The notes beneath the pieces are model-generated. The model was not told the DNA's origin. It was given only the letters and a program-made list of their open reading frames with translations, and searched no databases. Of a DNA stretch of 64,000 nucleotides, positions 43,208 through 52,392 are shown in pieces; positions within the stretch are counted from its first letter, which is position 1; each line of letters opens with the position of its first letter. Made by a program: the position numbers and the translations under genes. The DNA comes from Rhizobium anhuiense (lineage in GTDB: Bacteria > Pseudomonadota > Alphaproteobacteria > Rhizobiales > Rhizobiaceae). The stretch covers positions 558,001 through 622,000 of the forward strand of contig NZ_ML133522.1 in assembly GCF_003985145.1 (NCBI RefSeq), in the 5' to 3' direction.

Positions 43208-43279
43208 GGCCGACGTTCCCCTCGTAGTTGGAGCTTCGGACTGAATACCCTCCATCGTGGCCCGACAAGTTCTCTATAA

Positions 43280-43474
43280 CAGGCATCAGCGATCCGTTCG
43301 TCCTATGCGTGTTTCGACAATTTCGCTCACCTGTTTTCGTCCACCGTGGCCGAGGTGGAGGTCGGTGCCATCCTGGCCTGGCTTCCCGTAATTGCCGCTG
43401 CCCGCCTGACGGAAGGCGTCGCAGACGAAAATGACGAGCTGCTGCGGCTGGCCGAGGCGAACGGGTATCATTGA
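43280..43474 (+). pseudogene. Remnant of a phosphotransferase-like gene (C-terminal fragment)
   Basis: An open stretch of 64 codons with no start, ending in TGA at 43474. VEVGAILAWLPVIAAARLTEG and ENDELLRLAEANGYH look like the last helices of an aminoglycoside-phosphotransferase-type kinase. An in-frame TAA lies directly upstream. The gap 43208-43751 holds only this; it may be a decayed gene or a chance frame. Confidence 0.4.
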
Positions 43475-43751
43475 AAGGGCTTGGCATCCACAGTCTGTGC
43501 GGACCGTCGGTCCCCGTTCCTCTCGATAATGCCCGCTTTGCGCAAGAACATCCAAAATCCGCGTGTGTATCCAAAGGGCGTTGAATAATTGTGTTTTATC
43601 AAGGGAATTTACTCTTTCCAAACCATGCCGGCCGTCAATTCGCGGTTGTCCGATGGGCGGGGTCTGCACGAAAAGCTGCTATGAATAAGGGTTTCGGAGA
43701 CGGATTCCCGCGCCACATCGGTTACCGAAGTTTTGTCTCTAAGAGGTGCCA

Positions 43752-45428
43752 ATGTCGAACTATTTCCATGCCCCCACTGGTCATCAGGCTCATGGGCACC
43801 CGACACCCGGACAGGCCGATGCCGGGTCGCAAAACCGGAATATCGAACGTCGCCTCGAATTCATGGGGCTCGACCAGCAAGGGCGTGCCGGGATCCGTTC
43901 GCTGAAAGCGCTGATCGAGCGGGAATTGCCGCATGGTCTCGACAAATTCTATGCGCAGTTGCGCAACAGCCCCGAGGTCAAGCGCTTCTTTTCGTCGGAT
44001 GAGCATATTGCCAGAGCCAAGGGCGCCCAGGTGGGGCATTGGGCGAATATATCCGATGGCAACTTCAATGAGGACTACGTCGCCAAGGTCCGTACCATCG
44101 GCACCGTTCACGCGCGTATCGGCTTGGAACCCAGATGGTATATCGGCGGCTACGCCATCCTTGTCGACCACCTGATCAAGAGCGCTGTCGAGGAGATGTT
44201 TCCAAAAGGCAGAATGTTTTCCAAGAAAACCATGAAGCCGGCGGACTTCGCGAAGGCGTTGGCAAGTCTGGTCAAGGCCGTGATGCTCGATATGGATCTG
44301 GCCATTTCGGTCTATATCGACGAAGCGGAAATCGCCAAGCAGAAGGCTCAGGCGGAAGCGATTGCGAGCGAGCAGAAGCTTGTGAGTGACTGTTTCGGCA
44401 AGGCGATGTCCGCCATCGTCGCCAAGGATGTCAGCTATCGCATCACCGATGACCTGCCCGCCGCCTATCACCAACTGCGTGACGATTTCAACCACGCGCT
44501 GGATCAATTGACGAGCACGATCAGCGAGATCGATTCCGCCGCGTCGCAGATCCATGCCGGATCGCAGGAGATTCGCTCCGCCGCCGACGCGCTTGCCAAG
44601 CGCACCGAGCAACAGGCCGCTTCCATCGAGGAGACTGCGGCCGCGCTCGAAGAGATCACCACGACCGTCAAGGATTCCAGCAGGCGCGCGGAGGAGGCGG
44701 GGCAGCTGGTTTCAAAGGCGCGCGCCGGTGCGGAAAAATCCGGCCAGATCGTCCAGCGGGCGGTTACCGCGATGGGCGCGATTGACAGTTCATCGCGTGA
44801 GATTTCCAGCATCATCGGCGTGATCGACGAGATTGCTTTCCAGACGAACCTGCTGGCGCTGAACGCCGGCGTCGAGGCCGCGCGCGCCGGTGAGGCCGGC
44901 AAGGGATTTGCCGTCGTCGCCCAGGAAGTCCGCGAGCTGGCCCAGCGTTCGGCCAAGGCGGCAAAAGAGATCAAGGAATTGATCAATACCTCCGGCGAGC
45001 AGGTCAAGACAGGCGTTTCGCTGGTTGGGGAAACGGGAGAAGCGCTGGCTGTCATCGTCGATGAGGTCAAGGAGATCGACCATCATATCGGCTCGATCGT
45101 CGAGGCGGCGCGCGAACAGGCGACCGCGCTTGCCGAGATCAACATGGCCGTCAATGCCATGGATCAGGGCACGCAGCAAAATGCCGCCGTGGTGGAGGAA
45201 TCCACGGCCGCAAGCCATGCTCTTGTCCGGGAGATCGGACGGATCGCGGAAATGCTCAGCCAATTCCATATCGGCAAGAGGTCCGCATCTTCCGCTCCCC
45301 CAAGGCTGGCGCCGGCGAAGCCGACGGATGCGGGGTCTCCCGCGCGCGAACTCAAGGCCAGGGTCGCCAAGGCGTATCAGACACAGGGCAACGCGGCGCT
45401 GGCGAGCGGCCAGTGGGACGAGTTCTGA
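43752..45428 (+). CDS. Globin-coupled chemoreceptor
   Basis: A 558-residue soluble methyl-accepting protein. The first 180 residues are a globin sensor: helix ending [18 protein letters not shown] with proximal His120. The rest is the cytoplasmic signalling domain ([59 protein letters not shown], read in parts), with no membrane segment. Haem-bound O2 probably drives aerotaxis, as in HemAT. The last five residues are QWDEF, similar to the CheR/CheB tether. No che genes are near. Confidence 0.92.
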   Translation: MSNYFHAPTGHQAHGHPTPGQADAGSQNRNIERRLEFMGLDQQGRAGIRSLKALIERELPHGLDKFYAQLRNSPEVKRFFSSDEHIARAKGAQVGHWANISDGNFNEDYVAKVRTIGTVHARIGLEPRWYIGGYAILVDHLIKSAVEEMFPKGRMFSKKTMKPADFAKALASLVKAVMLDMDLAISVYIDEAEIAKQKAQAEAIASEQKLVSDCFGKAMSAIVAKDVSYRITDDLPAAYHQLRDDFNHALDQLTSTISEIDSAASQIHAGSQEIRSAADALAKRTEQQAASIEETAAALEEITTTVKDSSRRAEEAGQLVSKARAGAEKSGQIVQRAVTAMGAIDSSSREISSIIGVIDEIAFQTNLLALNAGVEAARAGEAGKGFAVVAQEVRELAQRSAKAAKEIKELINTSGEQVKTGVSLVGETGEALAVIVDEVKEIDHHIGSIVEAAREQATALAEINMAVNAMDQGTQQNAAVVEESTAASHALVREIGRIAEMLSQFHIGKRSASSAPPRLAPAKPTDAGSPARELKARVAKAYQTQGNAALASGQWDEF

Positions 45429-45445
45429 GATCGTCACCTAGCGGG

Positions 45446-45468
45446 CGCTCGGACCAAAGGTCCGAGCG
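45446..45468 (+). terminator. Hairpin after the chemoreceptor gene
   Basis: A perfect 10-bp stem (CGCTCGGACC at 45446-45455, GGTCCGAGCG at 45459-45468, loop AAA) lies 17 bases after the stop codon. No T-run; it may end both convergent transcripts. Confidence 0.6.
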
Positions 45469-45508
45469 TGAGCGCTTTACGTGCCGGCGGTTCAATGCTG
45501 ATGTGGTC

Positions 45509-45895
45509 TCACTTCGCAGGCACGACGAGGGTCTCTCCCTTGCGGACGACGTAGGTCGCCAATTCCGACGCCTTGCCGCTGCCGATGTTCTTCGCCGAGT
45601 GAACGACGCCTGATGGAATGAACAAGGATTGGCCGGCTTTCAGGGTCACCGGCTCTGCGCCTTCGAGCTGGTATTCCAATGTTCCTTCGATGACGAATGC
45701 GATCTCTTCGCCGGGATGCGAGTGCTTGGGGGCGAGAACGCCGGGAGCAAAATCGACGCGGACCTGAATAGCCTCGTGGCCGGGCACGTCAATATCGTTC
45801 CTTATGAGATCAGTGCGCTGCAGCGGCTGTTCTGCCTGTGCTGCTGCTGCGCCGCCGAGAACAAGGGCGAGTGCGATAGCCTGGATCATTTTCAT
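45509..45895 (-). CDS. Exported cupin-domain protein
   Basis: A 128-residue protein. Residues 1-21 are a signal peptide (IQAIALALVLGGAAAAQA). The cupin barrel follows: HSHPGEEIAFVIEG (metal-binding His/Glu motif 1) and SLFIPSGVVHSAKN (motif 2). Metal and substrate unknown. ATG at 45895 has AGAAGGA upstream; the ATG at 45940 is less likely. Confidence 0.85.
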   Translation of the reverse strand: MKMIQAIALALVLGGAAAAQAEQPLQRTDLIRNDIDVPGHEAIQVRVDFAPGVLAPKHSHPGEEIAFVIEGTLEYQLEGAEPVTLKAGQSLFIPSGVVHSAKNIGSGKASELATYVVRKGETLVVPAK

Positions 45896-46042
45896 CGTTG
45901 CATCCTTCTGAATTGACCATTTTCGGCTCATCGGCCGCATCGGTATTTCAGTCGATGATTGAACCAGGGATGTGTCTGGAAACCCCCATTTTTGTAAGAC
46001 AGTGTATCTGCAGGCCTACCTCCTGCGAGGACGGGACTTTTC

Positions 46043-46309
46043 TTACGCGAAGCGGATCGCGATTCTCGCGCGGGCCTTCGCCGCTACTTCCTCGCGGTCG
46101 CGAGGCGGTTGAGACGTCTCCAGTGAATCGAGCAGTTCGCGGGCGCAAGCAGCGATCGAACCGACCGCGCGTTCGAACGCAACCTCGTTGCGCTTCGACG
46201 GCTTGGTCGCTCCGCTCAGCTTGCGTACGAACTGCAGCGCGGCATCATGAATCTCCTCATCCGTCGCTGGCGGATCGAAATTGAACAGTGGTTTTATATT
46301 TCGGCACAT
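46043..46309 (-). CDS. DUF2277 family protein
   Basis: An 88-residue protein starting MCRNIKPLFNFDPPATDEEIHDAALQ and continuing VRKLSGATKPSKRNEVAFERAV (both read in parts). This is DUF2277, a small soluble helical family, function unknown. The MCRNI start is the family's. It lies alone on the minus strand. Confidence 0.88.
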   Translation of the reverse strand: MCRNIKPLFNFDPPATDEEIHDAALQFVRKLSGATKPSKRNEVAFERAVGSIAACARELLDSLETSQPPRDREEVAAKARARIAIRFA

Positions 46310-46482
46310 GGCTTGCTCACGGTCATTTCTCTTTGCCACCGAGGGGAGCGTGGCCCAGTATAAAAACTAGTCGCGCGAGCGCGAATTGCAATCGACCACG
46401 GGAACTTCCCACCCAGTGATCCCTTCACTGTATTCGTAAGCTGCCGAAGCCACACGTTCGCCAGCAGCAATGACCTCATCGC

Positions 46483-47706
46483 TCAAGCCGCCGACGAAGA
46501 CCCCGGCGCTTTCAACCTAACCCCTCCCAGCGTCGCAATATCAGTCACCCCACCCGACGATTCAAAGTCGAAGATCTTCTGCGTCACCAGGGCGGCGGCA
46601 CCCCTTGCCCAGGAATTGTCTTCCCAGTCGGGCAAAAGCGGTGGCGCGGTCCTGAAGGTTCGGGCGGCCAGCGCCTCGCGCAGCGGCGCCAGGAAAGGAT
46701 CGCCGAGGGAGACGGCTTCGCCGCCGGCGACGATGACTTCGGGATCGGTGATGTTGACGAGATTGGCAAGGGCGGTGCCGATGCCGCGGCCGGAATCGGC
46801 GACGAGGGCGAGGGCGGTGGGGTCGCCTGATGTGAGCGCCTTGCAGAGTTCTGGCAGATCGAGCTCGTCTCGGCCAGTTGCTTCCCGCCAGCGCCTTAGC
46901 ATCGAAGCTTCGGAGTGATAGGCCATCAGGCAGCCGCGCTTGCCGCATTCGCAGAGCCGGCCGTTCTCTTCGAAGAGGGTATGGCCGAACTTGCCGGCCG
47001 CTCCATTTGCGCCGCGATAGAGCTTGCCGTCGATGACGAGCGCGCAGCTGATGCCGACGCCGACGGCGAGGACAGCCATGTTGCGATGTTGGCGGCCGAG
47101 CCCGAAGAGTTGCTGGGCGATGGCATAGGCGTTGGTATCGTCTTCCAGCCAGACCGGGACATGCACGCGGTTTGCGACCAGCGAGGCGAGGGGGACGTTG
47201 TCCCAGCTGAAGCGGTGGCTGCGCACGCAGGCGGTCTGTTCGTGGTTGAAGACGCCCGGCATGGAGATGCCGATGCCGGCGAGCTTGGCGTTGGGACGGC
47301 CGGCGAGCTTCACCAGTTCTGGCACGGTACCCGCCAACAGGTCGGCGACCTTCTCGGGCTCATGGCCGTCGAGGCTTACGCGCATGGCGGCGATGGGGTT
47401 GGTGGCGAGGTCGGTCGCCACGCATTCCACCGAATCCACCATCAGCTTGAAGCCGACGGCAAGCGCGTGTTCGTAGTTGATATCCACGGGGATCGGTCGG
47501 CGGCCGGTGAGGCCGGGTACGGTCTTGCCTTCGACGACGATGCCTTCCTCCAGCAGGTCTGAAACAACGAAGGTCACGGCCGCCGGGCTCAAGCCGATGA
47601 CGGTGGCGATGTCGGCGCGACTCCTCGGTCCCTCGCGCCTGAGGAGGTTGAGGATGAGGCGTCGGTTCATGGCTCTCGCCGTGGTCTGGTCGCCTTTGAG
47701 CTTCAC
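46483..47706 (-). CDS. ROK-family repressor of the sugar operon
   Basis: A 407-residue protein. The N-terminal winged helix (AMNRRLILNLLRREGPRSRADIA, LSPAAVTFVVSDLLEEG) is followed by a ROK sugar-kinase-like domain (GVGISCALVIDGKLYRGANGAAGKFGH) with the zinc motif CECGKRGCL. The GTG at 47706 has AAGGA eight bases upstream. It is divergent from the ABC/GH42 operon and most likely represses it until a sugar is present. A perfect palindrome lies next to its promoter. Confidence 0.9.
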   Translation of the reverse strand: MKLKGDQTTARAMNRRLILNLLRREGPRSRADIATVIGLSPAAVTFVVSDLLEEGIVVEGKTVPGLTGRRPIPVDINYEHALAVGFKLMVDSVECVATDLATNPIAAMRVSLDGHEPEKVADLLAGTVPELVKLAGRPNAKLAGIGISMPGVFNHEQTACVRSHRFSWDNVPLASLVANRVHVPVWLEDDTNAYAIAQQLFGLGRQHRNMAVLAVGVGISCALVIDGKLYRGANGAAGKFGHTLFEENGRLCECGKRGCLMAYHSEASMLRRWREATGRDELDLPELCKALTSGDPTALALVADSGRGIGTALANLVNITDPEVIVAGGEAVSLGDPFLAPLREALAARTFRTAPPLLPDWEDNSWARGAAALVTQKIFDFESSGGVTDIATLGGVRLKAPGSSSAA

Positions 47707-47716
47707 TTTGCATTCC

Positions 47717-47733
47717 TTAATTTTGTAAATTAA
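47717..47733. promoter_or_regulatory. Candidate ROK operator
   Basis: TTAATTT and AAATTAA flank TGT at 47717-47733: a perfect AT-rich palindrome just upstream of the ROK start. NagC/Mlc-type ROK repressors bind AT-rich palindromes of this general form. It may control both divergent units. Confidence 0.6.
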
Positions 47734-47899
47734 TTATTGCGGGCTGCAAAGATCTATGCATAAGTTCGGCCGCGGATCAACTCAGCCAGGCGGATTATCG
47801 CTGGAATTGGGGTGGATCGCAGCGTTGAAAGCCTGGTCGGTCGTTTCATGGAGGAGGCGGCGGTCGGGAGATGTCGATCGATCAACTGGGAGGAATTCA

Positions 47900-49174
47900 A
47901 TGGCATTTTCGAAGCAATTTCCGTCAGCCACCCGCAGGAGCTTCCTGAAGGGTGCGGGCATCGTGTCTGCCGCTGCGGTCACCGGCAGTTTTCCAATTCC
48001 CGCGATCGCGCAGGCCCAAGAGGTCACGATGATCTCGGCCGAAAACAATGGGGCCGCGCTCGATGCGCTGAAGGCAATCGCCGCGGGCTTCAGCAAGGAA
48101 GCCGGCGTCAACGTCGTCATCAACAATATGGATCACGAGGCCCATAAGACGGCCATCCGCAACTATCTCGTCGCCGGCGCGCCTGATGTCTGCTCCTGGT
48201 TTTCGGGAAATCGCATGCGCGCCTTCGTCAAGCGCGGCCTATTCGACGACATCTCCGATCTTTTCGAGAAAGAGAAGTACAAGGACGTGCTCGGCGCGAC
48301 GGCGGGGGCCGTTACCGAAGACGGCAAGCAGTACGGCCTTCCCACAGGCGGCACGCTCTGGGGCATGTTCTACCGGAAGGATGTGTTCGAGCAGCATGGG
48401 CTGACCGTGCCGAAGACCGCCGAGGAATTCATGGCCTATGGCGACAAGTGCAAGGCGGCGGGCATTACGCCGGTTGCGATCGGTACCAAGGAATTGTGGC
48501 CGGCTGCCGGCTGGTTCGATCAGATGAACCTGCGCATCAACGGCCTCGACAAGCACATGGCGCTGATGAATGGCGAGATGAGCTATCTCGATCCGTCGCT
48601 GACGGCCGTGTTCGACCAGTGGGAAGCGATGATATCAAAGGACTTCTTCACGGCCAACCACACGTCCTTCGGCTGGCAGGAGGCCGCGGCGCTGCTGGCG
48701 CAGAAGAAGGCCGGCATGATGAACTTGGGCGCCTTCCTGCGCTCGGCCTTCACCGCCGACGATCTGCCGCAGCTCTCCTATGCGACCTTCCCGGTGCTCG
48801 ATTCCAAGGTCGGCCACTTCGAAGAGTTTTCGGTCAATTCGATCCATATTCCGGCGAAGGCCAAGAACAAGCAGGGCGCGCGCGAATTCCTCGCCTATTT
48901 CTACAAGCCTGAGAATCTGGCGGCCTATCTGGAGCCGGGCGGCAACGTGCCGCCGCGCCACGACCTGCCGCCCAGCAAGGACCCGCTGGTCAACATTGCC
49001 GTCGAGACGATGAAAACGGTAGAGGGCACGTCGCAATATTACGACCGTGACAGCGACCCCGACATGGCGCAGGCCGGCCTCGTCGGCTTCCAGGAATTCA
49101 TGGCCAAACCCGAACGGCGCAAGGCGATCCTGACGCGCCTCGAGGGCACGCGTAAGCGGATTTACAAGATCTGA
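47900..49174 (+). CDS. ABC sugar transporter, substrate-binding protein
   Basis: A 424-residue periplasmic binding protein of the carbohydrate family 1 (MalE/UgpB-like). Residues 9-36 contain a twin-arginine signal (ATRRSFLKGAG). The mature part has EVTMISAENNGAALDALKAIA, YGLPTGGTLWGMFYRKDVFE and the ends of both lobes. It delivers an oligosaccharide to the permeases. ATG at 47900 follows GGGAGGA. First gene of the operon. Confidence 0.92.
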   Translation: MAFSKQFPSATRRSFLKGAGIVSAAAVTGSFPIPAIAQAQEVTMISAENNGAALDALKAIAAGFSKEAGVNVVINNMDHEAHKTAIRNYLVAGAPDVCSWFSGNRMRAFVKRGLFDDISDLFEKEKYKDVLGATAGAVTEDGKQYGLPTGGTLWGMFYRKDVFEQHGLTVPKTAEEFMAYGDKCKAAGITPVAIGTKELWPAAGWFDQMNLRINGLDKHMALMNGEMSYLDPSLTAVFDQWEAMISKDFFTANHTSFGWQEAAALLAQKKAGMMNLGAFLRSAFTADDLPQLSYATFPVLDSKVGHFEEFSVNSIHIPAKAKNKQGAREFLAYFYKPENLAAYLEPGGNVPPRHDLPPSKDPLVNIAVETMKTVEGTSQYYDRDSDPDMAQAGLVGFQEFMAKPERRKAILTRLEGTRKRIYKI

Positions 49175-49203
49175 CGTCGGCCGCTCGTCCTGGCGTTCAT
49201 GGT

Positions 49204-49408
49204 TGCCCCTCACCCTAGCCTCTCCCCGTTTTGACGGGGAGAGGGGACGTGCCCTGCGAGACGTGTGCGGGCGGCGGAGAGGTTGTGGCTTCGTCCCTTC
49301 GCCCCGCGAGCGTGGGTCCGAAGGACGGGTCGAGACCCGTGGCTCGACCCCGGTCGGTGGCGGCAGCCGGATGAGGGGCAGCCCGACCAGCGCAGCCCGA
49401 TGAGGGGC
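49204..49408. repeat. Palindromic repeat element inside the ABC operon
   Basis: TGCCCCTCA (49204-49212) and TGAGGGGCA (twice near 49372-49408) form outer inverted arms. A perfect 10-bp hairpin (CCTCTCCCCG/CGGGGAGAGG) lies at 49219-49244. The element separates the binding-protein gene from the first permease (gap 49175-49447) and may let the first message accumulate. Confidence 0.7.
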
Positions 49409-49447
49409 AGTTCGCCGCTTGCTTTTGTCGTAAACGAGGCTCCTGAA

Positions 49448-50332
49448 ATGCAGACATTATGGCGCCGCCAGCGTTGGTGGCTTACCCCGACTTTGCTCAT
49501 CGCGCCGGCGATATTGCTGTTTTTCACCGTCATCCTGCTGTCGGCCGCCCGGAGCCTTTGGATCAGCCTGCACGACTGGGACGGCTTCGGCCCGATGGTG
49601 TGGATCGGCTTTGGCAATTACGTCGAGCTCTACGACGATCCGCAATTCTACGTGTCGCTGAAGAACAACCTGATCTGGCTTGTCATGTTCATGGCGGCAC
49701 CGCCGCTCGGCCTCGCCATCGCGCTGCTGGTCAATCAGAAAATCCGCGGCATGCGCTTTCTGAAATCGCTGTTCTTCATCCCGCTGGTGCTCGCCTCGGT
49801 CACCGTCGGCGTCGTCTTCACCTGGGTCTATACGCCGGAATTCGGGCTGCTCGCGCTGATCTTCAAGGCCTTTGGAGCGACGGCGCCGGCGGTTCTCTCC
49901 GACGAGCATTTCGTCACCTTCGCCATCGTGATTGCAGCACTCTGGCCGCAGATCACCTTCTGCATGGTGCTTTATCTCGCAGGTCTCAACAATCTCAGCG
50001 AAGAGCTGATCGGGGCCGGCCGTGTCGACGGGGCGAGGGGCTGGAACATGCTGTGGCACATCGTGCTGCCGCAACTGACCCAGGTCACCTTCATCGCCAT
50101 TGCCGTCACCGTCGTCGGCGCGCTCAGATCCTTCGACATGGTGTCGGTGATGACAAACGGTGGTCCGTTCGGCTCGTCCTCGGTTCTCGCCTACCAGATG
50201 TTCGAGCAGTCGATCTTCTCCTATCGCTTCGGCTACGGCGCCGCGATCGCCTCCGTGCTCTTCGTGATCATGGCCGCCTTCATCGCGTGGTACCTCAGCC
50301 GCATCATCCGCACCGAAGAAAGGGGAGGCTGA
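49448..50332 (+). CDS. ABC sugar transporter permease (MalF-like)
   Basis: A 294-residue permease with six helices. The cytoplasmic EAA loop reads EELIGAGRVDGARGWNMLWHIVLP. ATG at 49448 follows a short gap after a repeat element; an earlier longer frame is not coding. It ends TGA overlapping the next ATG by one base. Pairs with the next gene. Confidence 0.92.
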   Translation: MQTLWRRQRWWLTPTLLIAPAILLFFTVILLSAARSLWISLHDWDGFGPMVWIGFGNYVELYDDPQFYVSLKNNLIWLVMFMAAPPLGLAIALLVNQKIRGMRFLKSLFFIPLVLASVTVGVVFTWVYTPEFGLLALIFKAFGATAPAVLSDEHFVTFAIVIAALWPQITFCMVLYLAGLNNLSEELIGAGRVDGARGWNMLWHIVLPQLTQVTFIAIAVTVVGALRSFDMVSVMTNGGPFGSSSVLAYQMFEQSIFSYRFGYGAAIASVLFVIMAAFIAWYLSRIIRTEERGG

Positions 50333-51183
50333 TGTATCCTCGTCCTATTCCCGAAGCCGCAGTCTGGCAGCGACGCTTTTATGTGCTCGCCGTCGTCATC
50401 GTGCTGCTGCTCTGGCTCTGCCCGCTGTTTGCGATCATCCTGACCTCCTTCCGCACGACCGAGGATGTCATGGGCGGCAATCTGTGGGGATGGCCGACCG
50501 GCATCGGCGTGATCGACAATTATACTGATGTCTTCACGCAGACGCCGATGGCCCGCTACTTCCTCAACAGCTTGATCATCACCGTTCCCTCGGTGATCGG
50601 CGTGCTGGCGCTCAGCACGCTCGCCGGCTACGTGCTGTCGCGGTACCGCTTTCCCGGCAACATGCTGATCTTTGCGCTGTTCGTCGGCGGCAATTTCCTG
50701 CCGCATCAGATCATGATGATCCCGGTGCGCGACCTGATGGTGCAGCTCGATCTGATCGACACGACGGCGGCGCTGATCATCTTCCACGTCGCCTTCCAGA
50801 CAGGCTTTGCGACACTCTTCATGCGCAATTTCATTGCGGCACTTCCCGACGAACTGTTCCAGGCGGCCCGCGCCGAAGGCGCCTCTCCCTTCCAGACGCT
50901 CGTGCACGTGGCGATCCCGCTGGTGCGGCCGGCGCTGGCGGCACTTGCCATCCTGATCTTCACCTTCATCTGGAACGACTACTTCTGGGCCGTGGTGCTG
51001 ACCGTCAGCGACAACGTCAAGCCGGTCACGGCAGGCCTTGCCAATCTGCGCGGCGAATGGGTCTCGGCCTGGAACCTGATTTCGGCAGGCACGATCGTCG
51101 TCGCCGTGCCGCCGGTCATCATGTTCTTCCTGATGCAGCGGCACTTCATCGCCGGCCTGACCATGGGAGCGGTGAAGGGATGA
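50332..51183 (+). CDS. ABC sugar transporter permease (MalG-like)
   Basis: A 283-residue permease with six helices; EAA loop PDELFQAARAEGASPFQTLVHVAIP. Its ATG shares one base with the stop of the first permease (TGATG), so the two are translationally coupled, as usual for the MalFG heterodimer. Confidence 0.92.
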   Translation: MYPRPIPEAAVWQRRFYVLAVVIVLLLWLCPLFAIILTSFRTTEDVMGGNLWGWPTGIGVIDNYTDVFTQTPMARYFLNSLIITVPSVIGVLALSTLAGYVLSRYRFPGNMLIFALFVGGNFLPHQIMMIPVRDLMVQLDLIDTTAALIIFHVAFQTGFATLFMRNFIAALPDELFQAARAEGASPFQTLVHVAIPLVRPALAALAILIFTFIWNDYFWAVVLTVSDNVKPVTAGLANLRGEWVSAWNLISAGTIVVAVPPVIMFFLMQRHFIAGLTMGAVKG

Positions 51184-51229
51184 TCCAGCACTTCGATTTT
51201 CCAGTTTCAACAGCAGAGAGCCAGGACGC

Positions 51230-52375
51230 ATGACCAGTCTCGAACTCCGTGAGATCAACAAGAATTACGGCGCTTATCATGCGTTGCGCGGTATCGATCT
51301 TTCCGTCGCGCAAGGCGAGTTCATCGTCATGGTCGGCCCGTCCGGCTGCGGCAAGTCCACGCTTTTGAAGTCGATCGCCGGCCTGGAGGCGATCTCCTCC
51401 GGCCAGATCCTGATCAACGGCCGCGACGTCACCAAGCAGGAACCGGGCGACCGCGGCATCGCCATGGTCTTCCAGTCCTACGCGCTATATCCGCACATGA
51501 CGGTAGCGGAGAACATGGGCTTCGGCCTGCGGATGGCCAAACGGCCGAAGGCCGAGATCGAGGCGGCCGTGGCACGCGCCGCCCGGATCCTGAGGATCAC
51601 CGACCAGCTGGAGAAGCGGCCGAAGCAGCTCTCCGGCGGCCAGCGGCAGCGCGTAGCGATCGGCCGGGCGATCACCCGTTCGCCCGACGTTTTCCTCTTC
51701 GACGAGCCGCTGTCGAACCTCGACGCCGCGCTCAGAACCCAGATGCGTGTCGAGCTCAGCAGCCTGCATGCGGAACTCGGCGCCACCATGGTCTATGTCA
51801 CCCACGACCAGGTGGAGGCCATGACCATGGCAAGCCGGATCGTCGTCTTGAACCAGGGGGTGATCGAGCAGGTCGGCTCGCCGCTGCAGCTCTACCGCAA
51901 CCCCGACAACCTCTTCGTCGCGGGCTTCCTAGGCGCGCCCAGAATGAACTTCCTCGGCGTCACCGTCGATGAGGTGTCCGGCCGCAATGTCACGGTTTCG
52001 GCGCCCGGCCTTGTGCCGGTGACGGTGGAACTGGCGGAGGCGACAGCGCTGGCGAAAGGCGCCAACCTGACGCTGGGTGTGCGGCCGGAGAACATCTCGG
52101 TGGTCGCCGACGGCAGCCAAAGCGGGGCGATCAACGGTCAGGTCCGGCTCGTCGAGCATCTCGGCCGCGAGACCATTCTCTATATCGACGCCGGCAATCT
52201 CAGGACCGTCGCCTCGGAGAGCGGCACCGGCAACATCACGGTGCAGCTCAGCTATGTCGCGCCTTTTGCCGCCGATCAGAACGTCGCGCTGAAGCTCGAC
52301 GCCAGCGAACTCTATCTCTTCTCGCCCGACGGCGGACGCACGATCAGCGCCCGCAAGACCATCCTCGACCGATAA
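51230..52375 (+). CDS. ABC transporter ATPase (UgpC/MalK-like)
   Basis: A 381-residue ATPase. Walker A GPSGCGKST at residues 36-44, Q-loop VFQSYALYPHMT, signature LSGGQ at 134-138, Walker B VFLFDEPLSNLD and the H-loop YVTHDQVEAM are all present. The C-terminal third is the TOBE/OB regulatory domain. It energises the importer. Confidence 0.95.
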   Translation: MTSLELREINKNYGAYHALRGIDLSVAQGEFIVMVGPSGCGKSTLLKSIAGLEAISSGQILINGRDVTKQEPGDRGIAMVFQSYALYPHMTVAENMGFGLRMAKRPKAEIEAAVARAARILRITDQLEKRPKQLSGGQRQRVAIGRAITRSPDVFLFDEPLSNLDAALRTQMRVELSSLHAELGATMVYVTHDQVEAMTMASRIVVLNQGVIEQVGSPLQLYRNPDNLFVAGFLGAPRMNFLGVTVDEVSGRNVTVSAPGLVPVTVELAEATALAKGANLTLGVRPENISVVADGSQSGAINGQVRLVEHLGRETILYIDAGNLRTVASESGTGNITVQLSYVAPFAADQNVALKLDASELYLFSPDGGRTISARKTILDR

Positions 52376-52392
52376 ACACAGGAAAGACCACC

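Noticed and set aside
49459..50331. Upstream extension of the second permease
   Set aside because: This frame is a shadow of the first permease; the TGATG junction gives a proper start at 50332.
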